In this document: positions 43,056 to 51,081 of the stretch, in pieces
Layout: every line of letters starts with the position of its first letter
Numbering within the stretch: the first letter of the stretch is position 1
NCBI GenBank assembly: GCA_023251435.1
Contig: JAHEYU010000027.1
Span: 1-64,000 of the forward strand
From: Bacteroidota bacterium
Lineage (GTDB): Bacteria > Bacteroidota > Bacteroidia > Bacteroidales > Prolixibacteraceae
Direction: 5' to 3'
Length of the DNA: 64,000 nt
The notes under the pieces: model-generated
Databases searched by the model: none
The model's input: only the letters and a program-made list of their open reading frames with translations
What the model was told of the DNA's origin: nothing
Translations under genes and position numbers: made by a program

Positions 43056-43475
43056 CTATTTGCGTTGAAGGTTCAAAAGAAAAGCCTCGCATCCAATCAC
43101 TTCTATCTCACTAAAATAGAAGTCTTTTTGATTTTCAGTAATGATGCAATTGCACTTGTTTTGAATGGCGGAATAATATTCCATTCCATCCTCAAAGTCG
43201 TGGATCAATTTATTTTTAATAGCTTGATCTGTAGTGTTTTGATTGATGGTGGTTATGCCGATATGCTGAAGGAGCATTTCTATTTTTTTTCTTGCCATTT
43301 TTTCACCACTTTTTTTGCTCGAAAAATAGAAAGCAATGGCAAGACAAAGCGGTGAGGTGAAAAGCTCGATGTTCTGCTTTCCCTGAAGGCTTAGTATGCG
43401 CGACGACCATGTAAACAATGGATATTCCTTGTTTAAAGTGGCGACCAATATATTTGCATCAATAAAAAGTCTCAT
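43056..43475 (-). CDS. PIN-domain toxin (VapC-like)
   Basis: The 139-residue protein starts with the PIN motif RLFIDANILVATLNKEYP with the first acidic residue at position 5. It continues with LFTSPLCLAIAFYF, HDFEDGMEYYSAIQNKCNCI (second acidic cluster) and ITENQKDF (third). PIN proteins are metal-dependent RNases that act as toxins when the antitoxin is lost. The start overlaps the antitoxin gene by 4 bases. The pair is inserted between the sigma factor and FecR genes of a nutrient locus. Confidence 0.88.
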   Translation of the reverse strand: MRLFIDANILVATLNKEYPLFTWSSRILSLQGKQNIELFTSPLCLAIAFYFSSKKSGEKMARKKIEMLLQHIGITTINQNTTDQAIKNKLIHDFEDGMEYYSAIQNKCNCIITENQKDFYFSEIEVIGCEAFLLNLQRK

Positions 43476-43723
43476 CTGGCCTGACTGAAGTATTCATCCT
43501 TCAGTTCTTTTCTTGAGCGCCTTTTATAAGTGGCTTCCCCTTCTGCAACCTGGTTAACCCATTCCGAAACAGGAAAATCTTCGATGGTTTTATAGTTGCC
43601 CGATGTAATCTGACGGTAAAGAAATTCAGTCAGTCGTGAAAGGCTGATATTGTTGGCCGCTGCAAATTCTTTGGCTTTTTCAATTACTTCCTGATCGAAG
43701 TTTAATGTCAATTTTGTTTCCAT
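43472..43723 (-). CDS. DUF6364-type antitoxin
   Basis: The 83-residue protein has a ribbon-helix-helix-like N-terminus (TKLTLNFDQEVIEKAKEFAA, NNISLSRLTEFLYRQI) and a charged tail ending KELKDEYFSQAR. This form is usual for antitoxins of PIN toxins in Bacteroidota. It lies directly upstream of, and overlaps by 4 bases with, the PIN gene. It should bind its own promoter and block the toxin. Confidence 0.85.
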   Translation of the reverse strand: METKLTLNFDQEVIEKAKEFAAANNISLSRLTEFLYRQITSGNYKTIEDFPVSEWVNQVAEGEATYKRRSRKELKDEYFSQAR

Positions 43724-43797
43724 CTCTTTTTGTTTACGTCAAAAATATTAATTCTATACGTAATGTCCAAATGTATCAACTATATTTTAATCTGAGT

Positions 43798-44376
43798 TTA
43801 TTGTGTAAAAAATAAAAACCCAAGAATTGCCATTTTTCTGAATTCTTTGCGAAGAAATGAAAGTGCATTTCGGATCTGGCTATCTACAGTATTTTCTGAA
43901 ATATTTAATCTTTCGGCAATTTGTTTGTAGCTCATTCCTTCGAAACGGCTCAAAAGAAATATTTCCCTGCGTCTCTCCGGAATTTCATTTATCAGCTTTT
44001 GTAGTTTTTCTTTAGCATCTTCAGTAATTGAGTTTTCGATACTTTCGTCAGCAAGTACGTCCTGCTGAAAATGCTCACCCACAAAATACAGTTTTCGATT
44101 CACAGCCGATTTCAGATGATCGAGAACAAGGTGTTTTGCAATCGAGAAAAGGTATGATTGGAAATCTTTCTCCGGATCTACAGCCTCTTTTTTTAGCCAT
44201 AGTTTCACAAACACTTCCTGCACAATTTCTTCCGGATCAATTTGTGCCGGAACCAATTTAATGGCAAACCCTTTAACCTTGTTCCGGTATTTGTAAAAAA
44301 GCACCTCGAAGGCAAATGAATCGCCTTCTTTGAGCCTTGTGACTAATTCCTTTTCAGTATGTAGGAGTTTTTCCAA
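43798..44376 (-). CDS. ECF RNA polymerase sigma factor
   Basis: The 192-residue protein is an extracytoplasmic-function sigma factor of the Bacteroidota FecI-like type. Region 2 (about residues 25-90) has FEVLFYKYRNKVKGFAIKLV and DPEEIVQEVFVKLW. Region 4 (about 125-180) has INEIPERRREIFLLSRFEGM and YKQIAERLNISENTVDSQIR. A hydrophobic C-terminal tail (ILGFLFF) is typical for the group. It should drive the SusC/SusD locus when released from FecR. In the usual arrangement FecR follows at once; here an antitoxin-toxin pair and a repeat intervene. Confidence 0.95.
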   Translation of the reverse strand: MEKLLHTEKELVTRLKEGDSFAFEVLFYKYRNKVKGFAIKLVPAQIDPEEIVQEVFVKLWLKKEAVDPEKDFQSYLFSIAKHLVLDHLKSAVNRKLYFVGEHFQQDVLADESIENSITEDAKEKLQKLINEIPERRREIFLLSRFEGMSYKQIAERLNISENTVDSQIRNALSFLRKEFRKMAILGFLFFTQ

Positions 44377-44557
44377 TGTTTTTTTTATATGTAAGCAAAG
44401 TAAAGAAATTTAGTCTTTAAAATTCAACTTAAGAAAACGGTGATGGAGATGATTAAGACGGTAATTTTGTTATTCCGATTAATAACTGTAAACAATCTTG
44501 ATAAAAGGCTTGTTATTTAGGAATATATTTCATTTTTTTACAGCAGATTTTAAAAAC
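44377..44557. promoter_or_regulatory. Divergent region of sigma factor and trp leader, with candidate trp promoter
   Basis: TTG at 44498-44500 and TATATTTC at 44524-44531 are 23 bases apart. They resemble the TTTG and TAnnTTTG signals and would start the leader transcript about 20 bases before the first leader peptide. No operator-like palindrome was found. Confidence 0.35.
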
Positions 44558-44623
44558 ATGATTCAAAATACAAATACAATATGGCTTCCGTGGTGGGGTC
44601 TTTCTGCAAATAACAGGAAGTAA
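44558..44623 (+). CDS. trpL: Trp leader peptide 1
   Basis: A 21-codon frame encodes a peptide with Trp at positions 9, 12 and 13 (IWLPWWGLSANNRK at its end) and stops at TAA 44621-44623. AATATGGCT (44578-44586), at the first Trp codon, pairs with AGCCATATT (44625-44633) just past the stop, as a 1:2 pause hairpin. GGAAG at 44616-44620 can pair with CTTCC at 44661-44665 within the terminator, as a 2:3 antiterminator. Ribosome stalling at the Trp codons would favour the antiterminator. It is one of two consecutive leader units. Confidence 0.85.
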   Translation: MIQNTNTIWLPWWGLSANNRK

Positions 44624-44656
44624 TAGCCATATTGGTATTTTTTAACCATACAAAGG

Positions 44657-44690
44657 CCTGCTTCCAAAATAGTGAAAGCAGGTTTTTTAT
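44657..44690 (+). terminator. Trp attenuator 1
   Basis: CCTGCTT at 44657-44663 pairs with AAGCAGG at 44676-44682, followed by TTTTTTATTTT. It lies 33 bases downstream of the first leader peptide stop. Confidence 0.85.
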
Positions 44691-44705
44691 TTTAAACAAA
44701 AGACG

Positions 44706-44771
44706 ATGATGACAATGAATAATATTTGGTGGTGGCACAGTAACTTTTCGCAATACCGTGGAAGGAAGTAG
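44706..44771 (+). CDS. trpL: Trp leader peptide 2
   Basis: A second 21-codon frame encodes MMTMNNIWWWHSNF and ends QYRGRK before TAG at 44769-44771. It has three consecutive Trp codons (44727-44735). It is the same length as leader 1 and shares an Asn-rich run, Ile-Trp and an Arg/Lys end, so the unit looks duplicated. AAGTAGCT at 44766-44773 can pair at seven of eight positions, one of them a wobble, with AGCGGCTT at 44799-44806 in the terminator, and GCAAT (44750-44754) with ATTGC (44777-44781). Confidence 0.87.
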   Translation: MMTMNNIWWWHSNFSQYRGRK

Positions 44772-44794
44772 CTATCATTGCAATAAAATGAATA

Positions 44795-44831
44795 AAAAAG
44801 CGGCTTATCGGAACACGGTAAGCCGCTTTTT
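44795..44831 (+). terminator. Trp attenuator 2
   Basis: A perfect 13-bp stem (AAAAAGCGGCTTA at 44795-44807, TAAGCCGCTTTTT at 44819-44831) with an 11-base loop ends in a U-run. It lies 23 bases after the second leader stop and is stronger than attenuator 1. Confidence 0.9.
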
Positions 44832-45039
44832 CATTTGTTGCCCTGAAGGGGCAAAATCTGAATAACCTGGGGTAAACGAGGAACGAGTGTAGCCCCGGGA
44901 TATGAAACGAACAGAATGCCGTCCGCGAGAAAATGAAATTCAAATAAAAATTCTCTTTCGGACGGATAGGCAAAGAACTAATTCAGAACAAAAACAAAGA
45001 CAACAAATACAACGATTACAACAAAAAACCACATATCGC
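44832..45039. other. Region between attenuator 2 and trpE
   Basis: GCCCTGAAGGGGC at 44840-44852 and a CCTGGGG/CCCCGGG pair near 44870-44900 resemble a degenerate Bacteroidota intergenic repeat. CCGTCCG (44919-44925) and CGGACGG (44959-44965), with GAGAA/TTCTC next to them, form another hairpin. A polar low-complexity frame open to trpE from 44902 is unlikely to be translated. Confidence 0.55.
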
Positions 45040-46449
45040 ATGAAAGAAATTAATGTACAGGTCAGCGTAAAAAAGATCCTTGCCGACACCTTGACTCCGG
45101 TGAGTGTTTACCTGAAATTCAGGGATTTATTCCCGAATTCAATTTTACTTGAAAGTTCCGATTATCACGGGCACGAAAATGCCTATTCGTTCATCTGCAT
45201 CAAGCCAATGGCCTGCTTTACAGCCGATGGCGGCGAAATCACCATCGAATACAATGGCCGCGAAAAGTTGAATAAAACCATTTCTCCGGAATGTCGGGTC
45301 GATCAGCAACTGGACGCTTTTTTCAAGTCGTTTAAATTATCGGGCGAAACCGAAAACCTGCCAGCCAACGGACTTTTCGGCTACATCAGCTACGACGCAG
45401 TGAAATATTTCGAAAAAATCGAGATTACTGCTGAAAAGAAAGAAGCCTATTCTGTTCCGGAAGTGAAGTACTGTTTTTACAAGTACATTGTGGCCATCGA
45501 TCACCACAAAGACATGATTTACCTGATCGAAAACCTGATGGAAGGTGAGACCAAAGAAATCGGACAAATTGAATCATTGCTCCGGAACCTGACTTTTTCT
45601 CCCACCCAGTTTGATACCATTGGAGAGGAAGTTTCGAACATCACCAACGAAGAGTACAAATACATGGTGAGCAAAGGCAAGGAACATTGTTTCCGCGGCG
45701 ACGTTTTTCAGATTGTACTTTCGCGCCAGTTTTCGCAACCGTTTAAAGGCGACGAGTTTAATGTTTACAGAGCTTTGCGCTCGGTTAATCCTTCTCCCTA
45801 TTTGTTCTTTTTCGACTATGGAACGTACCGTATTTTCGGATCAAGTCCGGAAGCGGAACTGCGAATCAAGAAAGATCGCGCCATCATCAACCCGATTGCC
45901 GGTACTTTTAAACGCTCCGGGAACGACGATGAAGATCGCCGCTCGGCAGAACGTTTGTGTGCCGACCCCAAAGAAAATGCAGAACATGTGATGCTGGTTG
46001 ATCTGGCACGGAACGATTTAAGCCGCAATGCCAGCGATGTGCGTGTTGACAGCTACCGCCAGGTTCAGTACTTTTCGCATGTTATCCATTTGGTGTCTGA
46101 AGTTTCAGGTAAATTGCCCGAAAACACCAACATGATCACCGTTTTGGGTGATTCGTTTCCTGCAGGAACATTGTCGGGAGCACCAAAACACCGTGCCATG
46201 CAACTGATTGACACCTACGAAAACCAGCGTCGCAGCTATTATGGCGGATGCATTGGCTATTTGGGATTCGACAATTCCCTGAACCATGCCATCATGATCC
46301 GGTCGTTTCTGAGTAAGGGAAATACACTGTACTATCAGGCTGGTGCCGGTATAGTCGCCGATTCGCAGGAAGAAAGCGAACTTCAGGAAGTGAATAACAA
46401 ACTGGCAGCTTTGAAAAAAGCGTTGGAAATTGCGAAAGAAATTAACTAA
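45040..46449 (+). CDS. trpE: Anthranilate synthase component I
   Basis: The 469-residue enzyme makes anthranilate from chorismate with ammonia from TrpG. The feedback-inhibition region SILLESSDYHGHENAYSFIC is near the N-terminus. The chorismate-binding domain (about residues 200-460) has GDVFQIVLSRQFSQPF, VNPSPYLFFFDYG, FGSSPEAELRI, PIAGTFKRSG, DLARNDLSRNA and FPAGTLSGAPKHRAM. The start at ATG 45040 is chosen because the 46 residues of a longer in-frame version are polar and outside the family. It opens the operon trpE-G-D-C-F-B-A. Confidence 0.97.
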   Translation: MKEINVQVSVKKILADTLTPVSVYLKFRDLFPNSILLESSDYHGHENAYSFICIKPMACFTADGGEITIEYNGREKLNKTISPECRVDQQLDAFFKSFKLSGETENLPANGLFGYISYDAVKYFEKIEITAEKKEAYSVPEVKYCFYKYIVAIDHHKDMIYLIENLMEGETKEIGQIESLLRNLTFSPTQFDTIGEEVSNITNEEYKYMVSKGKEHCFRGDVFQIVLSRQFSQPFKGDEFNVYRALRSVNPSPYLFFFDYGTYRIFGSSPEAELRIKKDRAIINPIAGTFKRSGNDDEDRRSAERLCADPKENAEHVMLVDLARNDLSRNASDVRVDSYRQVQYFSHVIHLVSEVSGKLPENTNMITVLGDSFPAGTLSGAPKHRAMQLIDTYENQRRSYYGGCIGYLGFDNSLNHAIMIRSFLSKGNTLYYQAGAGIVADSQEESELQEVNNKLAALKKALEIAKEIN

Positions 46450-46454
46450 AAATT

Positions 46455-46516
46455 GTTGCGAGTTACGAGTTACGGGTTTCTAGTTTACCCGCAACTCGAA
46501 TCCCGTAACCCGAAAC
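46455..46516. repeat. Word-type hairpin in the trpE-trpG gap
   Basis: GTTGCGAGTTACGAGTTACG on the left and CCCGCAACTCGAATCCCGTA on the right are imperfectly complementary, with a TTTCTAG loop. The words GAGTTACG and GTTGCG recur in the next two trp gaps. Confidence 0.75.
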
Positions 46517-46526
46517 ATAGAAAATC

Positions 46527-47096
46527 ATGAAAATAGTAGTCATAGATAATTACGATTCGTTCACGTACAATCTGGTGCATGCCATCAAGAAAATATCGGG
46601 TTTGCCGGTTGATGTGTTCCGGAACGATGAAATTGCTTTGGATGATCTGGAGCAATACGATAAAATTGTGTTGTCTCCGGGCCCCGGAATACCAGAAGAA
46701 GCCGGATTGTTGCTCGATATTATCCGTAGATTTGCACCGACTAAAAGTATGCTGGGCGTGTGTCTCGGGCATCAGGCCATTGGCGAAGCTTTTGGCGGAT
46801 CGCTCACCAACATGAACCGCGTTTTGCACGGAATTGCTACTCCGGTAAATAAAACCAAAGTTGAAACGGTGCTTTTCGAAGGACTTCCGGAAACCTTCGC
46901 GGTTGGTCGATACCATTCGTGGATTGTGAATGAACCCGATCTTCCGGAGTGTTTAACAGTGACCAGCTACGACGACAAAGGACTGATCATGTCGATGAAA
47001 CATACTACTTTTGATGTCGAAGGCGTTCAGTTTCACCCCGAATCGGTTTTAACACCACTGGGCGAACAGATGATTGCAAATTGGCTGAAGAAGTAA
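46527..47096 (+). CDS. trpG: Anthranilate synthase component II (glutamine amidotransferase)
   Basis: The 189-residue class I glutamine amidotransferase supplies ammonia to TrpE. The start is VVIDNYDSFTYNLVHAIKKI, the oxyanion loop is LSPGPGIPEEAG, the nucleophile Cys lies in MLGVCLGHQAIGEAFGG, and the His-Glu pair in EGVQFHPESVLTP. The HSWIVN segment is typical of TrpG. The length is that of a separate, unfused subunit. Confidence 0.96.
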   Translation: MKIVVIDNYDSFTYNLVHAIKKISGLPVDVFRNDEIALDDLEQYDKIVLSPGPGIPEEAGLLLDIIRRFAPTKSMLGVCLGHQAIGEAFGGSLTNMNRVLHGIATPVNKTKVETVLFEGLPETFAVGRYHSWIVNEPDLPECLTVTSYDDKGLIMSMKHTTFDVEGVQFHPESVLTPLGEQMIANWLKK

Positions 47097-47104
47097 TTTT
47101 AATT

Positions 47105-47163
47105 GTTATGAGTTACAAGTTGCGAGTTCTTTTCCCCGCAACACGAAACTCGCAACACGCAAC
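47105..47163. repeat. Word-type hairpin in the trpG-trpD gap
   Basis: GTTATGAGTTACAAGTTGCG is mirrored by CGCAACACGAAACTCGCAAC. It is the same class as the element at 46455-46516 but with different word spacing. Confidence 0.75.
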
Positions 47164-47173
47164 ATATTAGGAA

Positions 47174-48169
47174 ATGAAAGAAACATTAAACTACCTGTTT
47201 GCAGGGAATAACCTGATGAAAGAAGAGGCTCACCAAATACTGGTGCGGATTGCCGAAGGTCAATTTTCGGATGCCGAAATTGCTTCGTTCCTGACAGTTT
47301 TCAGGATGCGCCGGATCACCGCCGCAGAGTTGGCCGGTTTCCGTCAGGCATTGCTCGAATTGTGCGTGGCCATCGACCTTTCGGAGTACAATACGATCGA
47401 CGTGGTGGGTACCGGGGGCGACGGGAAAGACACCTTCAACATTTCAACGTTGAGCGCTTTTGTGCTGGCTGGTGCAGGCATCAAAGTAACCAAGCATGGC
47501 AACTATGGATTATCGTCGGTGAGTGGATCGTCGAACATGTTTGAGTATTTTGGTTATCAATTCAGCAACAAACCAGATAAATTGCGCCGCGAAGTAGAAG
47601 AAGCAGGAATTTGCTTTTTCCACGCCCCACTGTTTCATCCGGCCATGAAAAGTGTTGGTTCGGTTCGAAAAGCGTTGAAGGTGAAAACCCTGTTTAATAT
47701 GATGGGACCGATCATCAATCCGTCGTTCCCTAAAAATCAGATGGTGGGTGTTTACGATCTGGATGTCATGGATTTATATCACGAAGTTTTCAGGGAAAGC
47801 GGTCAAAACTACCTGATCATTCATAGTTTGGATGGTTACGATGAAATTTCGCTGACTGGCGATGCCCGTTTTGTGTCGAACCAAACTGAAGACAACCTTT
47901 CTCCAGCTGATTTTGGATTTTCGCCGGTTAAACAGGAAGAGCTTTATGGCGGAGAAACAGTTGCCGATGCCGCAAAAATATTTAAAAGCGTTTTGGAAAT
48001 GACAGCAACCGACGCACAGAAAAACGTAGTAATTGCCAATACCGCGCTGGGAATTCAATGTGTTTATCCTGAACGGTCGCTTGCCGATTGTGTCGCCGAA
48101 GCCTCCGAATCATTAGAATCAGGAAAGGCATTGGCTGCATTTAAAAAACTAATGGAATTGAACGTATAA
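47174..48169 (+). CDS. trpD: Anthranilate phosphoribosyltransferase
   Basis: The 331-residue enzyme joins anthranilate and PRPP. It has an N-terminal helical domain, then DVVGTGGDGKDTFNISTLSA and KVTKHGNYGLSSVSGSSNMF, the PRPP- and anthranilate-binding loops, then FFHAPLFHPAMKSVGSVRK and FNMMGPIINPSFPKNQMVG. The length is normal. It lies between trpG and trpC and is not fused to trpG. Confidence 0.96.
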   Translation: MKETLNYLFAGNNLMKEEAHQILVRIAEGQFSDAEIASFLTVFRMRRITAAELAGFRQALLELCVAIDLSEYNTIDVVGTGGDGKDTFNISTLSAFVLAGAGIKVTKHGNYGLSSVSGSSNMFEYFGYQFSNKPDKLRREVEEAGICFFHAPLFHPAMKSVGSVRKALKVKTLFNMMGPIINPSFPKNQMVGVYDLDVMDLYHEVFRESGQNYLIIHSLDGYDEISLTGDARFVSNQTEDNLSPADFGFSPVKQEELYGGETVADAAKIFKSVLEMTATDAQKNVVIANTALGIQCVYPERSLADCVAEASESLESGKALAAFKKLMELNV

Positions 48170-48173
48170 AATT

Positions 48174-48240
48174 GTTGCGGGGTCCGGGTTACGAGTTACA
48201 GCTTAACTCGCAACCCGAATCTCGCAACTCGCAACCCGAA
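48174..48240. repeat. Word-type hairpin in the trpD-trpC gap
   Basis: GTTGCGGGGTCCGGGTTACG with GAGTTACAGC on the left is mirrored by TAACTCGCAACCCGAATCTC and GCAACTCGCAACCCG on the right. The element reaches to one base before the trpC start. Confidence 0.75.
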
Positions 48241-48241
48241 T

Positions 48242-49027
48242 ATGAACATACTCGATCAAATAAACAACCATAAACGGACCGAAATTGCTGAGGCAAAAAG
48301 TAAAGTTTCGTTAGAGCAATTGAAGGAATCTCCTTATTTTAAGCGGAAGACGAACTCACTGATAGCCGCTTTGCTGGCCGAAGGTGCGAGTGGGGTGATT
48401 GCTGAATTCAAAACACAATCGCCATCGAAAGGTGTGATAAACGCTGAGGCAGAAGCTTCGGAAGTAACTGCTGCCTATGTTGCTGCCGGCGCAAGTGGAT
48501 TATCGGTTTTGACTGATGAGCGCTTTTTTGGTGGCTCGTTCGAAAATCTGGCATCGGCACGTTGGGCAAATAAAAATACCCCGATTTTGCGTAAAGATTT
48601 TATGCTCGATCCGTATCAGATTTACGAAGCCCGTGCCCACGGTGCCGATGTAATCTTGCTGATTGCCGAAAGTTTGAGCAAACAATTGTTGCTCGAACTG
48701 ACCGAAACCGCCAAAGAAATTGGCTTGGAAGTGTTGGTAGAAGTGCACAGCGCCGAAGAATTGGAGAAGCTGAATCCAAAGGTAGATTTGGTGGGCGTGA
48801 ACAACCGTAACCTGAAAACTTTTGAAGTCGATATTCAGACTTCGGTTCGCCTGAGTGAATTGATTCCGGAGCAGTTTGTAAAAATTTCGGAAAGCGGAAT
48901 TTCTGATCCGGAAAGTATCAGCAAACTTCGCGCGGCAGGTTTTAAAGGTTTCCTGATTGGCGAAACCTTTATGAAAACCGATGATCCGGGTAAAGCCTGT
49001 AAAGAGTTTATTGAGAAATTGAAATAA
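48242..49027 (+). CDS. trpC: Indole-3-glycerol-phosphate synthase
   Basis: The 261-residue TIM-barrel enzyme closes the indole ring. Visible landmarks are IAEFKTQSPSKGVINAEA, YVAAGASGLSVLTDERFFGG, LRKDFMLDPYQIYEARAHGA, EVLVEVHSAEELEKL, VGVNNRNLKTFEVD and the C-terminal ISESGISDPESI with GFLIGETFMKT. The length is that of a monofunctional synthase; the isomerase is the separate trpF. Confidence 0.96.
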   Translation: MNILDQINNHKRTEIAEAKSKVSLEQLKESPYFKRKTNSLIAALLAEGASGVIAEFKTQSPSKGVINAEAEASEVTAAYVAAGASGLSVLTDERFFGGSFENLASARWANKNTPILRKDFMLDPYQIYEARAHGADVILLIAESLSKQLLLELTETAKEIGLEVLVEVHSAEELEKLNPKVDLVGVNNRNLKTFEVDIQTSVRLSELIPEQFVKISESGISDPESISKLRAAGFKGFLIGETFMKTDDPGKACKEFIEKLK

Positions 49028-49058
49028 AAAGGATGCTGTTTATTAAGTTATAGGTACC

Positions 49059-49123
49059 GTCATCCTGAACTTGTTTCAGGATCCCATCGCAATGCAGACC
49101 CCGAAATAAATTCGGTGTGACAT
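49059..49123. repeat. Intergenic repeat of the CATCCTGAACTTGTTTCAGGATC type in the trpC-trpF gap
   Basis: GTCATCCTGAACTTGTTTCA, then GGATC, contains the inverted pair CCTGAA/TTCAGG. CCGAAATAAATTCGG (49101-49115) and the closing GTGACAT mirror the opening GTCAT. The class is unrelated to the elements in the earlier trp gaps. Confidence 0.6.
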
Positions 49124-49172
49124 GATTCGCGAAGGTTTTGACTTTTTCGAAAGCCTCTTAGAAATAAATGGA

Positions 49173-49808
49173 ATGATGAACGAACTAAAAATAAAGGTCT
49201 GCGGAATGCGCGATCCTGAAAATGTTTCAGGAGTAGTTGATGCACGACCAGATTTCATTGGATTTATTTTTTACCCGAAAAGCAAACGGTTTGTTGGCTT
49301 CGAACCTTCTCCGGAAGTGTTGGGCAATGTTCCGGATTCGGTTAAAAAAGTGGGCGTTTTTGTGGATGAAACTCCGGAGAAAGTGCTGGAAATTTACCAG
49401 AACTGGAAATTGGATGTGGTTCAGTTGCACGGACACGAAACTCCGGAATATTGCAGGCAAATTCAACATTCAGGAATTACCGTTTTCAAAGTTTTTTCGG
49501 TAGATGAATCGTTTGACTTTATCGCTTTGGAAGCTTATTTCGAGGTTTGCGATTATTTTTTGTTCGACACCAAAGGCCAACTTCCTGGCGGAACCGGGCA
49601 GAAATTTAACTGGCAGCTATTGAAAAACTATAAAGGTTTGGTACCCTTTTTTCTGAGTGGTGGCATTGGGCCTGATGACCTGGAAGTCCTTCGTAATTTT
49701 GAACATCCCCGATGGCATGGAATAGATATCAACAGCGGGTTTGAAATCAGTCCTGCTCTGAAGGATGTTATGAAAGTGAAGAATTTTATAGCTGAAGTTA
49801 GAAGGTAA
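49173..49808 (+). CDS. trpF: Phosphoribosylanthranilate isomerase
   Basis: The 211-residue TIM-barrel enzyme performs the Amadori rearrangement. It starts LKIKVCGMRDPENVSGVV with the catalytic Cys, then FIGFIFYPKSKRFVG, KVGVFVDETPEKV, VQLHGHETPEYC, LFDTKGQLPGGTGQKFNW and FLSGGIGPDDLE with GIDINSGFEISPALKD. The ATG at 49173 (Met-Met-Asn) is preferred to one 17 codons earlier because the residues before it do not match the family. Confidence 0.94.
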   Translation: MMNELKIKVCGMRDPENVSGVVDARPDFIGFIFYPKSKRFVGFEPSPEVLGNVPDSVKKVGVFVDETPEKVLEIYQNWKLDVVQLHGHETPEYCRQIQHSGITVFKVFSVDESFDFIALEAYFEVCDYFLFDTKGQLPGGTGQKFNWQLLKNYKGLVPFFLSGGIGPDDLEVLRNFEHPRWHGIDINSGFEISPALKDVMKVKNFIAEVRR

Positions 49809-49819
49809 AAAAATGGAAA

Positions 49820-49853
49820 TAACCAATAATCAATATTGAATATCCAATATTGA
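49820..49853. repeat. Word-type repeat in the trpF-trpB gap
   Basis: AACCAATAATCAATATTG is followed by AATATCCAATATTG. The words are like those at 27507-27580 beside xylB, showing that one class occurs in two operons. Confidence 0.6.
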
Positions 49854-49896
49854 AGAAGAAAATCATAAATAATCATTCATCAATCATAAATAGAAA

Positions 49897-51078
49897 ATGA
49901 ATTATCAGGTAAACGAAAAAGGTTATTACGGCGAGTTTGGCGGGGCGTATATTCCCGAGATGATGGTGCCGAATATCGAAGAACTTCGAAGAACCTATCT
50001 CGAAATCATCCAATCGTACGATTTCAGGCAGGAGTTTATTGGCTTGCTGAAAAACTACGTGGGGCGGCCATCTCCGTTGTATCTGGCTAAAAGACTTTCA
50101 GAAAAATACCAAAGCAACATTTTCCTGAAGCGCGAAGATTTGAATCATACCGGCTCGCACAAAATAAACAATACCATCGGACAAATTCTGGTGGCTAAAA
50201 AACTTGGTAAAACCAGGATAATTGCCGAAACCGGCGCGGGTCAGCATGGACTGGCAACAGCCACCGTTTGTGCCCTGATGGGCTTAGAATGTATCGTGTA
50301 CATGGGCGAAGTGGATGTTGAACGACAGGTACCGAACGTAAAAAAAATGCGGATGCTGGGAGCAAAAGTTATTCCGGCATTGAGCGGGAGCAAAACGCTG
50401 AAAGACGCGACCAACGAGGCGATGCGCGACTGGATCAACAATCCGGTTGATACGCATTACATTATTGGATCGGTGGTTGGACCACATCCGTATCCCGACA
50501 TGGTGGCACGGTTTCAGTCGGTCATTTCAGAAGAAATTCGCTGGCAGTTGGACGAACAAACCGGGCGCGAAAACCCGACCCGGGTGATTGCCTGCGTGGG
50601 AGGAGGAAGCAATGCTGCCGGGGCTTTCTATCATTTTTTGGATCAGGAAAATGTGGAACTGATTGGTGTTGAAGCTGCCGGAAAGGGTGTTGATACAAAC
50701 GAATCTGCTGCAACGCTCACTCTCGGAACTCCCGGAGTTCTGCACAGTTCGCGCTCCATTCTGATGCAAACTGATGATGGACAAGTCACTGAACCGTATT
50801 CGATTTCGGCCGGACTGGATTACCCCGGAATTGGACCGATGCATGCCAATTTATTTACAACGCACCGCGCCAAATACCTTTGGGCCACCGATGCCGAAGT
50901 GCTGGATGCCGCCTTGGAATTAACTCAACTGGAGGGAATTATTCCTGCACTCGAATCGGCTCATGCCTTGGCTGTGCTGAAGAAAATTCAGCTAAAGCCT
51001 GATGAAGTAACCGTGATCAATCTTTCCGGAAGAGGTGACAAAGACATGGAAACCTATTTGAAATATTTTGGATATTAA
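49897..51078 (+). CDS. trpB: Tryptophan synthase beta chain
   Basis: The 393-residue PLP enzyme condenses indole and serine. It shows [47 protein letters not shown] with the PLP-binding Lys after [39 protein letters not shown] written here as [12 protein letters not shown], and [14 protein letters not shown]. The length and motifs match the TrpB1 class that forms a complex with TrpA. Confidence 0.97.
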   Translation: MNYQVNEKGYYGEFGGAYIPEMMVPNIEELRRTYLEIIQSYDFRQEFIGLLKNYVGRPSPLYLAKRLSEKYQSNIFLKREDLNHTGSHKINNTIGQILVAKKLGKTRIIAETGAGQHGLATATVCALMGLECIVYMGEVDVERQVPNVKKMRMLGAKVIPALSGSKTLKDATNEAMRDWINNPVDTHYIIGSVVGPHPYPDMVARFQSVISEEIRWQLDEQTGRENPTRVIACVGGGSNAAGAFYHFLDQENVELIGVEAAGKGVDTNESAATLTLGTPGVLHSSRSILMQTDDGQVTEPYSISAGLDYPGIGPMHANLFTTHRAKYLWATDAEVLDAALELTQLEGIIPALESAHALAVLKKIQLKPDEVTVINLSGRGDKDMETYLKYFGY

Positions 51079-51081
51079 AAA

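Noticed and set aside
44902-45039. Longer trpE with 46 extra N-terminal residues
   Set aside because: The extra part is Gln/Arg/Lys-rich low complexity, overlaps a repeat hairpin and does not belong to the family.
46455-48240. CRISPR-like array suggested by regularly spaced GAGTTACG words
   Set aside because: The words are imperfect, form hairpins within each gap, are separated by whole genes and have no unique spacers; no cas genes are present.
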